In this document: positions 7,113 through 15,700 of the stretch, one piece after another
How the letters are laid out: the number at the start of each line of letters is the position of its first letter
Numbering within the stretch: the stretch's first letter is position 1
Source of the DNA: Clostridia bacterium
GTDB taxonomy: Bacteria; Bacillota_A; Clostridia; Oscillospirales; CAG-272
Length of the DNA: 16,735 nt
NCBI GenBank assembly: GCA_017453335.1
Contig: JAFTKI010000064.1
Location: 1 to 16,735 of the forward strand
Reading direction: 5' to 3'
Notes under the pieces: generated by a model
Seen by the model: only the letters and a program-made list of their open reading frames with translations
Databases searched by the model: none
What the model was told of the DNA's origin: nothing
Program-made: the position numbers and the translations under genes

Positions 7113-9965
7113 TCAACCGAGGAAGGGCTGATCGGTAATTCCGAACAGAGCCGCCAGTGCATACAGGCTCAGCTTGGTCTCCTCGGAGGGATGCTGCTCA
7201 TAGTAGCGCAGCATTGCCGCTTGGCAATCTGCATAATCGGTAGAATCCGCAGGTTGCTTTGCGCTCAGATCGTACACATCGTAACGGTCTGCACGAATCG
7301 CGCCGTCGGTCAACAGCGAATCTCTGAGTGCCGAAGTAATCGCACGGGAGCTCATAAAGAGCGCAACCGTTTCGTCTGCGGTGCCCGAGAACACGCTTAC
7401 CTTTCCGTCCTTTGCGAACAGATACTTGGAGCCGGAATTTTCACGCGCCGAGAAAGCAACGTTCAAAAGTGCGTTCAGCGCCTTTGCTTCCTGTTCGTAT
7501 TGCGCGTCGGTCAGATCTGCCGCCGCCATAAAGTGGAACACCTTGGTCAACAGCTCGGCGGTAACACTTGAATATTTCGTGGGAACACCGTGCCCTTCCA
7601 AACGCTTTGGCGTGGAATAAATTTCCAGCATAGCGGCGCTTTGGCGGTTGATGTTTCGGATCAACGATACAATTTCTTCGTCCGTGACCTCATGTCCTTC
7701 TTTGTTGTAATTTGTGATCACGGTCACAGCTTTGGACACAACCGTTACCGTTTGCGTATAATTCGGAGCGCTCTCCCCTTCGGTAGCCTTCTGTGCCATT
7801 TCGGTTGCGGTCTTCACATCCAGATTTGCGGAATCACGCACCGTTTTGGATTGCAGAATGGCAGTAAACAGCTCGGCAGTCTGATCCGAGCCGTATCCGG
7901 TGGAAGCTTTCAAGGCATCCAGGATCTGACCAACCGAATCCGAGATCTGCTCCAAGCCGATATTACTTCCGTAAGACACTTTTTTGTACAGATCGTTTGC
8001 GGCGGTAAAGATATCGGTGATCGCAGTGACCTCTACGGTCAGTCCCTCGCCGTTCAGCTTTTCTGTTACCACACGGGGATCGATCAACAGATCGCTCAAA
8101 AGCACCTTGGTGGTAACAAGCGTTTCGGATTTTTGCAATCCCAAGGATGCCTGATAGGTAGCATCCAGAGGCTTTTGTGTCAACGCAAAGGAATCCAGCG
8201 CCGAAATCTCCGAAGCATCCTTCTCCAAGACCTGCGTGTAGATCTTTTTTACGGTCTTGGTCGCCTCGGCGGAATCGGAGGTCGGATAGTCGAAGGTCAA
8301 GGTCATCAAATAGCGGTATGCATTTGCCAGTGCGGCGGCTCCCGTTTTTTGAAGCTCTTTTGCAGTTTTTCCCGCATAAACGGTATTGGCATACGGATCT
8401 TCCTTCTTCAGAGGGAAGGTTGCGGAAAGCCCGTCGGTGCTTTGCTCCGAAGCTTCCTCTTCGGTTTTTGCCACAGGCTCGCTCGTTGCATAGATGGCAA
8501 AGAACGCCTGCACGTCATCGGCTGTGATAGAGTGCTTGTCGTTTTCTACCAGATCTTCGATCATGCTGACCGAATAGCAAATCAGGATTTCTTCATCGAT
8601 GGGAATGCCGGCTTCGTCAAAGGATTCTTTGAGGCTGTCTGCCAGATACGTGGCGCGCTGATCGTCGGGAAGGATCTTGGTGTAGTTTATATCCTTCGCC
8701 ACGCTTGCGAGAAATTCCTCGTAAACAGCAACTTTATCGCCGGGGATATCCAGCGTGGTGGCAATTGCACGAACGCCAAGATTTGTTACCTCGGGGATCA
8801 ACGCCTTCATACTGCTGTTTTCGCCAAGCTTGGTCAAAAGCTTGCTCATAATGCCGTTGCTGCTCAGCGAGGCCATCAAGCGATCCGTGCTGGAAAGGTT
8901 TTCAAAAACACGATGCTCGGCAAAAATATTGATCATGTCCGCCACGGTGCGGATATCTCTTTGCAGAGCGGCAGGATCATGCGCATCTTGTCGCAAAATC
9001 TCAAACACACGGTTGATAAAGGGATCAAACAGCTCTGCCATGCTTCCTGCACTCGGGCGGTCGATTCCCAAGAACGGGCGATTATTGAGCCAACTGTCGG
9101 TGGCACCGTAAACCAAATCTCCCGCAATTTGCGGCAACAGAACGGAATCCTCAAAAGCATCGGCTACAGCATTGACTGCCGCAGTCTGTTTTGCTCCGTA
9201 ATTCTGGAAATCTTCATCGGCAAGCTGAACGATGCTGCAAGCAAGCGAGCAAACCGATCCAACCTCTTCGGAAAAATCAATATCTTGATCATCAATCGAA
9301 AAATCGGTCATGCAATCCACAAGGAGTCCGCCGCCGATCGCACGGTATACCATTGCAGAGCCGCCGTCTACGGGTGCGATATATTCATCCACAGCCTCCT
9401 GCAGGGATTGCTCGGATTCCTCGGTCAGAATATCGGCTTGCAGAACGCTTGTGGCAACCGGCGTTGCAATCTCCATGTATGCGGCAAGGGGAACCATCAG
9501 CATCACGCAGATCACAGCACCCCAAACGCCGCCCCAGATACCCGCACGGAGCTTGCTGCGCTTGCATTTTTTGGTATGCTCCTTCAAGCGATCCGCCAAA
9601 ACCACGGCAATGATCAGATATGCAATCCACATCACGAACGCCAGCACGATAAAGTAAACAAGGCAAAGGATAGGCGCGATCAAAGAAGCCATACACTCAA
9701 ACAGCATCGCCGCAAGGGTGGGGGAGCTTTCCATCAGATCCCCGAAAAGCTGTTGATTGCCTGCTGCTGCGAGCACCCCGTCCAAAAGACTTTCGCTGAC
9801 CCAAAAATCCTTGGTCAGTAAGGTAAGGACTACCGCCAAAACAGCCGCAATCAGCATGCCTATGCCGCGTGTCCGTGCTTTTCCGAGATCTCTCAGAACG
9901 CCGTGAAATGCACTCAATCCGATCAAATGCAGAAATACAATTATTAAAATCACATTTATAATCAT
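7113..9965 (-). CDS. Large membrane protein with CvpA-like N-terminal domain, unknown function
   Basis: I do not recognise a function. The 950-residue protein starts with about four hydrophobic segments: residues 3-20, about 35-51, a long region about 82-118, and about 138-164. The layout and the AGIWGGVWGAVICVMLMVPL segment resemble CvpA (colicin V production) membrane proteins, usually near 170-220 residues. About 780 further residues follow: soluble, rich in Ala, Thr, Asp and Leu, probably helical, with no catalytic motif I can name. Topology of that part is undecided. The start at 9965 is chosen because AAAAGGAG sits 7 bases upstream. An in-frame ATG 35 codons earlier (10070) coincides with the -35 box of the promoter and lacks a ribosome site. 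No terminator separates it from the exonuclease gene, so read-through is possible. Confidence 0.8.
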   Translation of the reverse strand: MIINVILIIVFLHLIGLSAFHGVLRDLGKARTRGIGMLIAAVLAVVLTLLTKDFWVSESLLDGVLAAAGNQQLFGDLMESSPTLAAMLFECMASLIAPILCLVYFIVLAFVMWIAYLIIAVVLADRLKEHTKKCKRSKLRAGIWGGVWGAVICVMLMVPLAAYMEIATPVATSVLQADILTEESEQSLQEAVDEYIAPVDGGSAMVYRAIGGGLLVDCMTDFSIDDQDIDFSEEVGSVCSLACSIVQLADEDFQNYGAKQTAAVNAVADAFEDSVLLPQIAGDLVYGATDSWLNNRPFLGIDRPSAGSMAELFDPFINRVFEILRQDAHDPAALQRDIRTVADMINIFAEHRVFENLSSTDRLMASLSSNGIMSKLLTKLGENSSMKALIPEVTNLGVRAIATTLDIPGDKVAVYEEFLASVAKDINYTKILPDDQRATYLADSLKESFDEAGIPIDEEILICYSVSMIEDLVENDKHSITADDVQAFFAIYATSEPVAKTEEEASEQSTDGLSATFPLKKEDPYANTVYAGKTAKELQKTGAAALANAYRYLMTLTFDYPTSDSAEATKTVKKIYTQVLEKDASEISALDSFALTQKPLDATYQASLGLQKSETLVTTKVLLSDLLIDPRVVTEKLNGEGLTVEVTAITDIFTAANDLYKKVSYGSNIGLEQISDSVGQILDALKASTGYGSDQTAELFTAILQSKTVRDSANLDVKTATEMAQKATEGESAPNYTQTVTVVSKAVTVITNYNKEGHEVTDEEIVSLIRNINRQSAAMLEIYSTPKRLEGHGVPTKYSSVTAELLTKVFHFMAAADLTDAQYEQEAKALNALLNVAFSARENSGSKYLFAKDGKVSVFSGTADETVALFMSSRAITSALRDSLLTDGAIRADRYDVYDLSAKQPADSTDYADCQAAMLRYYEQHPSEETKLSLYALAALFGITDQPFLG

Positions 9966-10041
9966 GTAAGCTCTCCTTTTCGGCAAAATGCGATCTATGT
10001 CAAAAGGTAAAGTGGCTCCTGTAAAAAGGCTACACACATTT

Positions 10042-10070
10042 ATAGTAGCATAATTTCGGAAAAAAGTCAA
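10042..10070 (-). promoter_or_regulatory. Promoter of the CvpA-like gene
   Basis: On the minus strand TTGACT (10070-10065) is followed after 17 bases by TACTAT (10047-10042). An overlapping TATAAA gives a longer spacer. The start site would be near 10035, about 70 bases before the ATG at 9965. This rules out the upstream in-frame ATG at 10070 for transcripts from this promoter. Confidence 0.6.
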
Positions 10071-10096
10071 GTATTTTCCTACAATTTATCTCTTAT

Positions 10097-10789
10097 TTAC
10101 GCTTTATTTTCGGATGATTTTCGGAGATTCTCCGTTTTTGCGGGATCTTGCTTGCCCGCCTTGCCTTTTCCCCTCCCCTTTTGATGGGTGCGGCCTTTCT
10201 TTTTCGGTCTTTTTTCTCCCGCCAGAGAGGTAGAACAGCATTCGGGGAATGCCAGCATCACCATTTCGGGAGTCACATGCTTTTCTCTGCAGATCGCACG
10301 CAACAGGTGCATCGTTGCCAAAGCGTCTCCGTCACTGCGGTGTTGGTTGTCGGGATCCTCGCCGCACCAGGCGCGAACATATCCCGCCAGCCCGTGTGCA
10401 TCCTTGTGCTCGTCCAGCATACGGCACAGCCGTTCGGTATCCATTATGCGGAAGGACGGCATCTCCAAGCCATAGCGTTTGCAATCGCTTTTCAAGGCAC
10501 GGATATCGTTATTTACCGCAAATCCAACGGCAACATCGACACTCTCAAATAACGCTTTGAAGGCTTGATATTGCTCAAAGAACTTTGGGGCCGCCTCAAC
10601 GGTCTCCTTGGGATATGCCAGAATATTTTCCTCCACATAGCTGTTCCAGGCGGCATCGGGATCGATCAGAATATCGGTTGGCGGCACAATGGTTTGAAAA
10701 TCCTCATCGGTCACGGTGTAGCCGATCGAATAGATCGATCCCTTCACCTGTCCGTTTGCAAACTCCATATCAAAAAATAACAATTTCAT
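10097..10789 (-). CDS. DEDDh 3'-5' exonuclease, DNA polymerase III epsilon-like
   Basis: The 230-residue protein has the four metal-binding positions of the RNase T/DnaQ superfamily: Asp7 and Glu9 in FFDMEFANG, Asp95 in VNNDIRAL, and His150 with Asp155 in HRSDGDA, which makes it DEDDh type. The fold ends near residue 185. A strongly basic tail follows (about 194-224, rich in Lys, Arg and Gly), likely for nucleic-acid binding. It is too small and isolated to be PolC and carries no other domain, so it is probably a stand-alone exonuclease for DNA or RNA; the substrate cannot be told. AAAGGA lies before the ATG and a promoter lies at 10822-10850. It is transcribed divergently from the deoR-type gene. 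Confidence 0.88.
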   Translation of the reverse strand: MKLLFFDMEFANGQVKGSIYSIGYTVTDEDFQTIVPPTDILIDPDAAWNSYVEENILAYPKETVEAAPKFFEQYQAFKALFESVDVAVGFAVNNDIRALKSDCKRYGLEMPSFRIMDTERLCRMLDEHKDAHGLAGYVRAWCGEDPDNQHRSDGDALATMHLLRAICREKHVTPEMVMLAFPECCSTSLAGEKRPKKKGRTHQKGRGKGKAGKQDPAKTENLRKSSENKA

Positions 10790-10821
10790 GTTACAGGATC
10801 CTTTCGGAATAAGATTACGTC

Positions 10822-10850
10822 ATTTTACCACAAATTTTGCCGTCTGTCTA
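10822..10850 (-). promoter_or_regulatory. Promoter of the exonuclease gene
   Basis: On the minus strand TAGACA (10850-10845) and TAAAAT (10827-10822) each match five of six consensus bases with a 17-base spacer. The leader to the ATG at 10789 is about 26 nt. Confidence 0.7.
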
Positions 10851-10909
10851 CAATTTCAGCTCAAAAACTTTATTTTTCGCGTTTTTGACAAAAAAATATC
10901 AAAAAGCCC

Positions 10910-10938
10910 TTTACAAACGAATGAAAAAAAGTTATAAT
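10910..10938 (+). promoter_or_regulatory. Promoter of the deoR-isomerase operon
   Basis: TTTACA (10910-10915) and TATAAT (10933-10938) are 17 bases apart in an A-rich context. The start site should be near 10945, giving a leader of about 80 nt before the ATG at 11026. The promoter is about 60 bases from the divergent exonuclease promoter. Confidence 0.85.
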
Positions 10939-10942
10939 AAAA

Positions 10943-11012
10943 GCGCAACAAAAAGCATCTTTGCGCATATTCCCCTTATTTTTGAAAAAATAAAACACAT
11001 TTTTGCGTGTTT
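10943..11012 (+). promoter_or_regulatory. Three successive dyads in the deoR-type leader, candidate operators
   Basis: GCGCAA...TTGCGC (10943-10948 and 10961-10966) spans the predicted start site. TTATTTTTGAAAAAATAA (10976-10993) is a perfect 8-base palindrome with a 2-base centre. AAACAC...GTGTTT (10993-10998 and 11007-11012) ends just before the GGAGG ribosome site. DeoR-family proteins commonly repress their own operon, so one or more of these may be binding sites. They could instead be leader RNA hairpins affecting translation. Confidence 0.4.
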
Positions 11013-11025
11013 CGGAGGTTCTGTT

Positions 11026-11778
11026 ATGTACAAATGCGAAAGACAAGATGAAATTTTAGAGCTGCTCAGCGAAACCGAATACGCCACGGTAGACTATCTG
11101 GCAAAGAAGATGAATATCAGCTCCTCAAGCATTCGGAGAGACTTGAAAAATCTGGAGGAACGGGGACTGGTGAACCGCAGCTACGGCGGCGTCAAAATTG
11201 CCGAGGCAAGCGGAAAAAAGATCCCCTTTTCACTCAGAAGCCATGAAAACGGCCCTCAGAAAAAGCAGATCGCAAAGGCGGCAACGGCCTTGATCAACGT
11301 GGGGGACGTGATCTTTCTGGACGGTTCGAGCAGTGCCTATTTCGTAGCGGAAATGCTCCCTTCGATCAGCGGTGTGACCGTGATCACAAACAGCGTGGAG
11401 ACTACCAATTTTCTGTCGCGCTATGACGTAAAGGCGTACTGCACGGGCGGTATTCTCTCCCCCGATAACAAGGGCGTTCTGGTGGGCGGCTACGCGCAGG
11501 ATTTTTTGCGGAATATTCAAGCAGACATTGCCATCTTTTCGGTGCAGGCGATCGGAGCCGACGGCAGATTTTTTGATTGCTATCCCGAAGAGGTGCCGAT
11601 CCGTAACATCATGATGCAGAACGCACGCCGACGCGTTTTGCTGTGCGACAGCAGCAAGTGGAATAAGACCTCGATCTTTTATCAGTGCTGTGCCAAGGAC
11701 GTGGATTACATCATCAGCGACCGCGATCTGTGCGAGCTGTTTGACTCTCCCGAGCCCGAAAAATACATTCTTGCGTAA
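11026..11778 (+). CDS. DeoR/GlpR-family transcriptional repressor
   Basis: The 250-residue protein has an N-terminal DeoR winged helix-turn-helix (about residues 5-57): RQDEILELLSE, VDYLAKKMNISSSSIRRDL and LEERGLVNRSYGGV are the typical blocks. The C-terminal sugar-phosphate-sensing domain follows, with FLDGSSSAYFVAEML at about 97-111, VITNSVETTNFL at 119-130, the CTGGIL turn at 139-144, FSVQAIGADG at 171-180 and LLCDSSKWNKT at 205-215. Such proteins repress sugar operons until a phosphorylated sugar binds. The start at 11026 is chosen for GGAGG 7 bases upstream and the promoter at 10910-10938; the same frame is open 63 codons further upstream, but that part has low-complexity Lys-rich composition. 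It is followed after 15 bases by a sugar isomerase-like gene, its likely target. Confidence 0.92.
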   Translation: MYKCERQDEILELLSETEYATVDYLAKKMNISSSSIRRDLKNLEERGLVNRSYGGVKIAEASGKKIPFSLRSHENGPQKKQIAKAATALINVGDVIFLDGSSSAYFVAEMLPSISGVTVITNSVETTNFLSRYDVKAYCTGGILSPDNKGVLVGGYAQDFLRNIQADIAIFSVQAIGADGRFFDCYPEEVPIRNIMMQNARRRVLLCDSSKWNKTSIFYQCCAKDVDYIISDRDLCELFDSPEPEKYILA

Positions 11779-11793
11779 GTGAGGTAACGAAAA

Positions 11794-12651
11794 ATGATTC
11801 CGCTTTCCATTGCAACCAGCTTTTTTAAAAATACGGATCCGCTTGAGGATTTAAAAATCTTCCGCAAAGCAGGCTATACCCGCTTGTCTGCTGATTTTTG
11901 GCAATTTTCCGCCCCCAACCAAATGCTTGCGCAGGACAACTGGCGCGAGCTGATTGCCGAATACAAGGAAAGTGCCGACCGACTTGGGATCATCTTCCCG
12001 CAAACGCACGGCAACACGCTCTCGGGCAAGCAATGGGACGATCCCGACTACACCGAGCAAGCTGCTCGCGTTTGGGAATTGAACTACCGCGCCATTGAGG
12101 CATCGGCAACGCTTGGCGCCGAGTGGATGGTGATGCATCCCACAAACTTCCCTCACGATCCCCTTTACAGCCGCAAAAAGGCACTTGATGCAAATCTCTC
12201 CTATCTTGCCCCCTTCATTGAAGCGGCAAAAAAGGCAGGCGTTGGAATTGCGGTGGAAAACATGGTGGACTTTGGCGGTAACAGACGTCGCTATTGCGGC
12301 GGTGACCCCGATGAATTGCTTGAGCTGGTAGACAAAATCAACGATCCGTCTGTTGGAATCTGTATCGACACGGGACACGCGCATCTTTCGGGCATTGACG
12401 TGGGCGCGTTTATCCGCATGACGGGCAACCGCCTCAAATGCACGCACATCGACGACAACCGCCGCGACTGTGACACCCACCTGCCGCCCTATTTCGGAAC
12501 GATTGACTGGAAGGATACGGTTGCCGCACTCCGCGAGATCAACTACCAAGGCGATTTTTCCTTTGAGCTTGCGGGACAGCGATTCCCTGCCGACACCTGC
12601 GATACGTGGTGCAAATTCACCTATGATCTGGGAATGGATCTGTTGAAATAA
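11794..12651 (+). CDS. Sugar phosphate isomerase/epimerase-like TIM-barrel protein
   Basis: The 285-residue protein belongs to the xylose isomerase-like/AP endonuclease 2 barrel superfamily, whose members interconvert keto sugars or related hydroxy acids using a divalent metal. Likely metal ligands in the usual order are Glu155 (GIAVENM), Asp192 with neighbouring His195 (CIDTGHAH), His218 (CTHIDDN) and Glu258 (FSFELAG), the pattern known for tagatose/psicose 3-epimerases and hydroxypyruvate isomerases. MHPTN at 114-118 is another barrel-strand motif. The start has GAGG 8 bases upstream, only 15 bases after the deoR-type stop, so the two genes form an operon ending at the terminator at 12672. 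The exact substrate cannot be assigned; no kinase, transporter or other sugar gene accompanies it in the window. Confidence 0.87.
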   Translation: MIPLSIATSFFKNTDPLEDLKIFRKAGYTRLSADFWQFSAPNQMLAQDNWRELIAEYKESADRLGIIFPQTHGNTLSGKQWDDPDYTEQAARVWELNYRAIEASATLGAEWMVMHPTNFPHDPLYSRKKALDANLSYLAPFIEAAKKAGVGIAVENMVDFGGNRRRYCGGDPDELLELVDKINDPSVGICIDTGHAHLSGIDVGAFIRMTGNRLKCTHIDDNRRDCDTHLPPYFGTIDWKDTVAALREINYQGDFSFELAGQRFPADTCDTWCKFTYDLGMDLLK

Positions 12652-12671
12652 ACTCTGCCATAACAAAATAC

Positions 12672-12704
12672 GGGAGGACCGCTTCGGCGATCCTCCCTTT
12701 TTTT
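12672..12704 (+). terminator. Rho-independent terminator of the deoR-isomerase operon
   Basis: GGGAGGA (12672-12678) pairs with TCCTCCC (12691-12697). An inner CGC/GCG stem closes a TTCG tetraloop with one C-A mismatch between, and seven T follow. On the minus strand the same hairpin is followed by GTATTTTG, so it may also end the convergent anti-sigma transcript, less efficiently. Confidence 0.95.
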
Positions 12705-12732
12705 GATATTTATTTGTTGAATCTAATACGGA

Positions 12733-15700
12733 TCATCGAATAATGATTTCCCCGGAAAATCCAAAGGAAAGCTCCCCGATATACTCGGATGCACCGTTCA
12801 CCTCGACCGTGCATCCATCGAAAATAACGATCGAATCAGCCTCTATGGATCCGTTCAGTCCGTTGCCCAACTTACCGATCACCGATCCAACCATGGCACC
12901 GTCTTCGGGGGCGGTAACGCTGATCGATCCCGAGCACGTTACGTTTTTGAAAAGCAGGCTATCAGAGGTTCCGCCGGAGAGGCAACCCGCGAAAACCTTG
13001 CCGTCACTTGAAATACGGATCAATACATCGGTTACATTCAAGTTTTTCACAACGCCGCCGATCGTGGAAAACAATCCGATCGAAGCCGACTCGCCATGGA
13101 GATTCTGAATCAGTGTATAACCGGAGATTGTATGACCGTTTCCGTCCAGATATCCCTGAAAATCACCAAGATTGGAGATATTGACGGTGGAGAGATCAAT
13201 ATCGTTCATCAAACGGTAATGGCCGCAACTCTGATCCATATTTTTCAGATCATCCACGGTACGAACCTCAATCACATCTCCCACGGTTCCAAACAGCATA
13301 TCCGTAAAATATTTTTCCTCTTCGCTGTCGTAAAGTCTCAAAGTTACAGTTCCGACATACTCGTTTGCATAAGTGATCTCAACCAATTTGCAATAACGCC
13401 AGCCGCTCCATGATCCAAGGGAAAGCTTGATATAATCGGAGGTCTGCTCAACAAAGGTATAATCCCAGACTCCGGGTTGACCGTAGAGAGAATATTCCAT
13501 TAGTTCAATATTGCTCACCTCATAGCCCATAGAGTTATCTACCTTGATCAAAAGATAAACAGTCTCCTCCGAACGCGTCACATCAACCGGCGGCTGATTA
13601 TTGGCATCAACAAACAGCACATCGTGAATGACAAAAGGCCTTTGAACATAGCAAACGACCGTATTGTCGGCAGTCGGTGCGTATACCCATTTTTCACCGT
13701 CCCCTTGAAATTCAACGGATTCCAATGCAAAAGCCGTATTTCCGCCCTCAAAAGAATCGTCGATCAAAACAGCCACATACAGGCGTGTCGGGGTTGTAAT
13801 GGTAGTGTCTACGGGATAGCTTTTGCCGTTCAGGATCACCGACAAGGGAGTCAATCCTGACGGATTTTGAAGTGAGATATCAAAATAAGCCGTATCTCCC
13901 ACTATAATGCTTTGACTGCGACAAACGATGCCCGTCAATTCAAACGCAGGCGCGGTATACCACTCACGCATCAGCGTTTCGACATGGCTTCCCTGTCCGT
14001 CATTCAGATCATAGCAATAGCTGATCTTCACCGTGTATTTCACATAGCTTTCCAAGCCCGTAAAGCGGGGCGCGGAAAGATCGCTTGATGTCTTTACAAC
14101 GCTTCCGTTTTTCAGCAATTCGATCGAGCGCATCTCGAAGATCGCATCGGGATCATCTACGCTGTAGCCGAATGCAATGCTTGTTTGCGTTCTTTCGGGT
14201 TCACCGATCGTTAGTGTAGGAACCGTCTTTGCTTTGGTTTTCATGTCCTGCGTGTAGGTCTCGGTGTGTTCGCCTTTTCCATCGTTGAGATCGTAGGTAT
14301 AGGTCACCTTGACCGTATACGTGTTATCGGAAAGCAGACCGTCAACCACGTAGGCACTCAATACACCAAGATCGATCGGCTCGTTGTCGCCATGCAGTAA
14401 TTCGACCTTCGTCACCTTTCCTATCCCATCGGGATCAACATGTGTTAATCCAAACGCCAAGGATGTCGTTGTTTGCGTTGTATTCACGAGCGTAATTGAC
14501 GGCGTGATCTTGGGAAGCGTTTGGAAAGTGCGCTCGATGGTTTCCACACGGTCGCCGTTGGCGTAAGTGGCGATCAGTGTATAGCGAGTATTGGAACGCA
14601 AACCATCCACTACGGTCGCGGTAACAGGAAGAACGGTCTGCTTGCCCCCGTCAGCCACAAGTGTCAGCGAAAGCAATGTTTTTTCGGCGGTCTCATCCGA
14701 CCAGACAAAAGAAACGCGGAATCCCGTCTTATTGGGGATCAACGACTCTATCATCACGATCGTAGGCGTGGTGATCTCGTTTTGATACAAAACGTGCGCA
14801 TCAGCTCCGCTTCCATCCAGATCGTCGTAATAAGAAACGATCAGATACAGATAGCTTTTTCCCGAGTGCAAGCCGTCAAAGATCACCGAGCTGTCACCCT
14901 CGGAGGCAATCTCCTCCATTGCAACAATCGCCTCTCCGTCGTATAGCATCGCATAGGTTTTTCCATCGGAAAGTCTGATCAGCTCCAATTCATCGCCGAT
15001 ATTGACGTCAAAGGACACCTCGTCAAAGCCCACAGTCTCATTCGAAACCGTTGCCACAGGCTGATTCACGGTGGCAACACCGATGCGAACCGTCTTGTCG
15101 CCCTCCATGCGAACATCCTTGATTTCTTCGCCATCCACATATTTGATAGCATCAATGGTGTATTCAACAATGCCGCCAATGTCGCCGATCTCCACCTTCA
15201 GAATCAGGTTTTCCAGATCGGAGCCTTCTTCAAACATATAGGAGGTGTATTTCTGTCCGTTCAGCGTAAAGGACAAAATTTCAAACTGGTCGGGATTATT
15301 GATATGTACCGTAATGTAAACGGGTGCATTGGGCTGTGCATAGTAGATCGTATTTACAGCTCCCTCAACCGACAAGGTACTCTCGATCGCCGCTTCCAAT
15401 TCCGCATCGGGTTGCTCCACCGTTGGAACACCGCCGTTTTCCAACACGGTCGGAAAACTCGAAAGAATATCAACCCGAGAGAAGTCACCACCGGCGTTCA
15501 ATGCCAATGCGGGGTTGGTGCTTGAAACCGTCATTCCCTGATAAACGGGAACCTGCTTGCCGCCACCGCCGATCAGCCAGCCGAATACCGTACCGAAGAT
15601 CAGCAAAAAGCAAGCCGCTACCGACAGGATCGGAATCCAAAGCTTGCGTGCGGAGGAGCGTTTGGAAATACGAGCCATCAAACGCGCGCGTTTTTCGGTG

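Noticed and set aside
7590..9821. 743-codon open frame on the plus strand inside the CvpA-like gene
   Set aside because: It lies antisense to a gene with promoter, ribosome site and membrane segments. Its translation has no recognisable domain, is rich in Cys, His and Arg, and has no ribosome site. It is a codon-bias shadow.
9966..10070. 35-codon N-terminal extension of the CvpA-like protein
   Set aside because: Its ATG overlaps the -35 box of the promoter, there is no ribosome site, and the downstream ATG has AAAAGGAG at ideal spacing with a hydrophobic start typical of the family.
10122..10139. CGGAG ATT CTCCG hairpin followed by TTTTT on the plus strand
   Set aside because: It lies inside the exonuclease coding region, which is on the minus strand, and no plus-strand gene precedes it. 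It is probably chance.
10837..11025. 63-codon N-terminal extension of the DeoR-type protein
   Set aside because: It spans the promoter and leader, is low-complexity Lys/Phe-rich, and the ATG at 11026 has GGAGG and gives the normal 250-residue DeoR length.
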